From: Salinilacihabitans rarus
GTDB lineage: Archaea > Halobacteriota > Halobacteria > Halobacteriales > Natrialbaceae
Assembly (NCBI RefSeq): GCF_024296665.1
Contig: NZ_CP100762.1
Location: 868,001 to 932,000 of the forward strand
Direction of reading: 5' to 3'
Length of the DNA: 64,000 nt
Each line of letters starts with the position of its first letter. Within the stretch, counting starts at the first letter, position 1. Both the position numbers and the translations under genes were made by a program. Of this stretch, positions 61,635 through 64,000 are shown piece after piece. The notes beneath the pieces were generated by a model. The model was not told the DNA's origin. It was given only the letters and a program-made list of their open reading frames with translations, and made no database searches.

Positions 61635-62858
61635 TCAGTCCTCGGGCGTGCCGCCGTCGGAGACGCCCACCTTGCCGGAGTCGCCCTCGACGACGCCCTC
61701 GACGTCGGCCGCCGGGTCGGTTTCGAGCAGTTCGCCGCGGTGCTCGTCGAGCAGGGGCGCGCGCTCGCCCGGCGACGGCGGCGTCTTCGTCATCTTCAGC
61801 GGCGTCCCCGCGATGGTGACCGTCCCCTCGGCGTCCGGCAGGGCCGACTCCACCAGCATCTCCCGCCGCTCGGCGTGTTCGCACTCGTAGACGTCGGCGA
61901 CGGTCTGGACCGGGGCACAGGGGACGTCGTCGCCCAGCGCCGAGCACACCTCGTCGACGGTCCGGTCGGCGACCCAGTCGCCGATCGCCGCGCGGAGTTC
62001 GTCGCGCGCTTCGAGGCGGTCGCGGGCGTCGGGGTAGTCGACGACCCACTCGGGGCGGCCCATCGCCTCGCAGAGGCTCGCCCAGTGGTTGTCCCCGAGG
62101 GCGGCGACGACGACGTAGCCGTCCGCGGCCTCGAAGGCGTTGTAGGGAAACAGCGTCGGGTGGGAGTTGCCCTGTCGCTTGGGCACCTCGCCGGTGTAGG
62201 AGTACTGGTAGACGGCGCGCTCGGCGAGGCTGATCATCGCGTCGTACATCGCGGTGTCGACGAACTGGCCGACGCCGGTCCGGTCGCGGTAGTGGACGGC
62301 CGCGAGGATGTTGACGGCGTGGAGGACGCCCGTGAAGATGTCGCCGATGCCGAAGCCGACCTTCGTCGGCGGGCCGTCCTCCTGTCCGGTGAGGTGCATG
62401 ATCCCGCCGAGCGCCTGCGCGACGAGGTCGAACGCCGGTTCGTGCTGTTTCGGGCTCTCGCCGGTGCGCGGGTCGCCGAACCCCCGCATCGAGGCGTAGA
62501 CCAGTTGCGGGTTGATCTCGGCGAGCCGTTCGTACTCGAGGCCGAACTTCTCCATCGTCCCGACGCGGTAGTTCTCCACGAGGACGTCCGCCTCCTCGAC
62601 GAGCGATCGGAAGTGCTCGCGGTCGGTCTCGTCGGTGAAGTCGAGTTCGAGGCTGCGCTTGCCGCGGTTGACGCTCTGGAAGTAGCCGCCGAAGCTGTCG
62701 TCGTCCTCGTGAAACGGCGGCGTCTCGCGGACGAAGTCCCCGCCCGGCGGTTCGATCTTGACCACGTCCGCGCCCAGATCCGCCAGCAGCATCGTACAGT
62801 ACGGTCCACCGAGGACCCTCGTCAGATCGAGCACGCGTAAGTCGTCGAGGGCTGGCAT
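61635..62858 (-). CDS. CaiB/BaiF family CoA-transferase
   Basis: A 407-residue family III CoA-transferase. It begins 'LRVLDLTRVLGGPYCTMLLADLGADVVKIE', quoted here as two pieces 'LDLTRVLGGPYCTMLLADLG' and 'ADVVKIEPPGGD'. The catalytic Asp is D173 in 'KVGFGIGDIFTGVLHA', at the expected distance. 'MRGFGDPRTGESPKQHEPAF' and 'NSHPTLFPYNAFEAADGY' are family landmarks. Succinyl-CoA:mesaconate CoA-transferase of the haloarchaeal methylaspartate cycle is one candidate. Formyl- or carnitine-type enzymes are others. First gene of an operon with the GNAT. Confidence 0.9.
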   Translation of the reverse strand: MPALDDLRVLDLTRVLGGPYCTMLLADLGADVVKIEPPGGDFVRETPPFHEDDDSFGGYFQSVNRGKRSLELDFTDETDREHFRSLVEEADVLVENYRVGTMEKFGLEYERLAEINPQLVYASMRGFGDPRTGESPKQHEPAFDLVAQALGGIMHLTGQEDGPPTKVGFGIGDIFTGVLHAVNILAAVHYRDRTGVGQFVDTAMYDAMISLAERAVYQYSYTGEVPKRQGNSHPTLFPYNAFEAADGYVVVAALGDNHWASLCEAMGRPEWVVDYPDARDRLEARDELRAAIGDWVADRTVDEVCSALGDDVPCAPVQTVADVYECEHAERREMLVESALPDAEGTVTIAGTPLKMTKTPPSPGERAPLLDEHRGELLETDPAADVEGVVEGDSGKVGVSDGGTPED

Positions 62859-62884
62859 GTGTCGTATCAGGCAGGAAGGGTGTG

Positions 62885-62899
62885 TCGGGCTTTGTTATG
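62885..62899 (-). promoter_or_regulatory. Promoter box CATAACAAAGCCCGA of the CoA-transferase operon
   Basis: Identical over 15 bases to the box before the phosphodiesterase gene at 46528-46542. Its ATAACAAAG core is centred 36 bases before the ATG at 62858, a TATA-compatible position with a leader of a few bases. Confidence 0.6.
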
Positions 62900-62917
62900 G
62901 AGGTTACAAGGCTAAAA

Positions 62918-62937
62918 CCCCGCCCTTCAGGGCGGGG
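62918..62937. repeat. Perfect GC hairpin near the IS left end
   Basis: CCCCGCCC and GGGCGGGG pair exactly around the loop TTCA, flanked by AAAA on the left and ATACAGCC on the right. Read on the minus strand it resembles the hairpins that end haloarchaeal tnpB elements and their guide RNAs. It could mark this element's left end or the remnant 3' end of another element of opposite orientation. Confidence 0.55.
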
Positions 62938-63050
62938 ATACAGCCGACAATTCCTCCACAATCCACCGTCGATGGCAAGGCAGGATATTCCACGTTCCAG
63001 TCGTTACTTTTAATGCTGAATTTACTATAAGTTCTTATGAACACAGTACG

Positions 63051-64000
63051 ATGCTGGAGACAACCCGTACCTATCGGGCGAAAATCGTCAATCACCAACA
63101 GGTGAGTGACGACCTCGATGACTGCGGATACTCAGCGTCCAAACTGTGGAACGTCGCTCGCTACCACGCCCAACAAGTGTGGGACGAAACCGGTGAGATT
63201 CCGTCCGAAGCCGACCTCAAGCGCGAATTAAAAGCCCACGAACGCTACAGTGACCTCCATTCTCAGTCAAGTCAGCGCGTTCTCGAAGAACTCGCTGAGG
63301 CGTTCAACGGTTGGTTCAAAAAGCGCAAGAACGACGACACGGGCGCGAATCCTCCCGGCTACCGAAAGCGAGGTGACAACCATCCGCGCTCCACCGTGAC
63401 GTGGAAGCAGAACGGCATCAAGCACGACTTTAAGCACAACAAACTCCGTCTGAGCAAGGGCTTCAACCTGAAGGCCCACCGCTCGGACTTCATCCTCGCA
63501 GAGTACGAGACGCGCCCGGACGTGACCGTGGAGAACATCCAGCAAGTACGAGCCGTGTGGAACGGCGACCGCTGGGAACTCCACCTTGTCTGCAAAGTCG
63601 AAATTCCCGTCGAGGACGCACCCGGCGATAACGCGGCGGGTATCGACCTTGGTATCAAGAACTACCTCGCAATCGCCTACGATGACGGTGAGGCTGAACT
63701 ATATCCGGGGAACGTCCTGAAGCAGGACAAGCACTACTTCACGCGAGACGAGTACGAAACTGAAGGCGAGTACGGGCCGTCACGTCGTGCCCTTCGCGCT
63801 CGGCAGAAACTCTCGCGTCGAAAAAACCACTTCCTGCACGCCCTCGCCAAACACATCGTTGAGAGGTGTATCGACCACGATGTTGGTCACATCGCCATTG
63901 GGGACTTGAGTCAGATTCGAGAGAACGAGAACGGCGAGGCTCGAAACTGGGGCAGGCATGGCAACAAGAAACTCCACGGATGGGAGTTCGACCGTTTCAC
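63051..64000 (+). CDS. tnpB: TnpB, RNA-guided nuclease of IS200/IS605 family (3' truncated by window)
   Basis: 316 codons are visible from ATG 63051 to the window edge with no stop. The N-terminal helix-turn-helix region begins 'YRAKIVNHQQVSDDLDDCG'. 'VRAVWNGDRWELHLVCKVE' leads into the RuvC-like core with the first catalytic Asp D199 in AAGIDLGIKNYLAIA. 'HIAIGDLSQIRENENGE' follows near 280-296 with Gly where many TnpBs have Glu. The zinc finger and the last RuvC Asp should lie in the roughly 100 missing residues. TnpB cuts DNA with a guide RNA from the element's right end. Confidence 0.93.
   Translation, partial: MLETTRTYRAKIVNHQQVSDDLDDCGYSASKLWNVARYHAQQVWDETGEIPSEADLKRELKAHERYSDLHSQSSQRVLEELAEAFNGWFKKRKNDDTGANPPGYRKRGDNHPRSTVTWKQNGIKHDFKHNKLRLSKGFNLKAHRSDFILAEYETRPDVTVENIQQVRAVWNGDRWELHLVCKVEIPVEDAPGDNAAGIDLGIKNYLAIAYDDGEAELYPGNVLKQDKHYFTRDEYETEGEYGPSRRALRARQKLSRRKNHFLHALAKHIVERCIDHDVGHIAIGDLSQIRENENGEARNWGRHGNKKLHGWEFDRF

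Larger units (their letters stand above)
62900..64000 (+). mobile_element. IS200/IS605-type (IS1341-like) element, partial
   Basis: The window ends inside the element's tnpB. No tnpA is visible before tnpB, so it is a TnpB-only element in this window. The left boundary is not defined. The hairpin at 62918-62937 and the AT-rich stretch 63000-63050 are probably within it. Composition drops sharply from the CoA-transferase gene to this stretch. Confidence 0.6.

Overview
The window is chromosomal DNA from a halophilic archaeon (class Halobacteria). The proteins are strongly acidic and the DNA is very GC-rich. The conserved genes are archaeal in type: TFB, ribosomal proteins L7Ae, S28e and L24e, TmcA, an archaeal GluRS, RNase J, a GGPP synthase and an archaeal GlmS/GlmU/GlmM set. 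Secreted proteins carry Tat or lipobox signals, and several small haloarchaeal winged-helix or zinc-ribbon families are present. I cannot fix the genus.

Layout. 1-1141: the tail of an accessory-looking gene of lower GC, then tRNA-Glu(CTC). 1225-7546: a membrane-anchored winged-helix protein, an amidohydrolase, an MBL-fold hydrolase, a P-loop ATPase paired with a small haloarchaeal protein, and a tungsten-type aldehyde ferredoxin oxidoreductase. 7563-11864: a fused FAD/Fe-S D-lactate-type dehydrogenase, superoxide dismutase and a winged-helix regulator. 12061-13485: the operon rpl7ae-rps28e-rpl24e-ndk behind a structured, Shine-Dalgarno-bearing leader. 13741-25293: tmcA, an SDR, small membrane proteins, gltX, a VWA lipoprotein, idsA and rnj. 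25439-30138: a metal/redox maturation block (P19-like lipoprotein, polytopic membrane protein, SCO, TlpA-like thioredoxin, CcdA). 30250-34359: two Bat-type regulators. 34928-43318: glmS, glmU and glmM for UDP-GlcNAc, interrupted between glmS and glmU by a lower-GC stretch (about 36.8-40.1 kb) with a GIDE-domain protein, a protease-like protein that has lost its zinc site, and a frameshifted zinc-ribbon gene. 43601-53578: a FemAB-like acyltransferase with an AlkP-type phosphodiesterase, a DegT-type PLP protein, a HerA-like ATPase, an XPB-type helicase and TFB. 54352-62858: a membrane winged-helix protein, two paralogous Tat-exported right-handed beta-helix proteins flanking a ribbon-helix-helix protein and a sulfatase-fold enzyme, then a CoA-transferase/GNAT operon. 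63051-64000: the start of an IS200/IS605-type tnpB, cut by the window end.

How they fit. The glm genes make UDP-GlcNAc, the usual entry to haloarchaeal surface glycans. The phosphodiesterase/FemAB pair, the sulfatase-fold enzyme, the CoA-transferase/GNAT pair and the two exported beta-helix proteins look like glycan or cell-surface decoration functions. The two beta-helix genes have the same two upstream boxes at the same spacing. The phosphodiesterase, sulfatase and CoA-transferase genes share an ATAACAAAG box about 30-36 bases before their starts. This possible surface-modification regulon is the most interesting hypothesis here. It rests on sequence pattern and context only.
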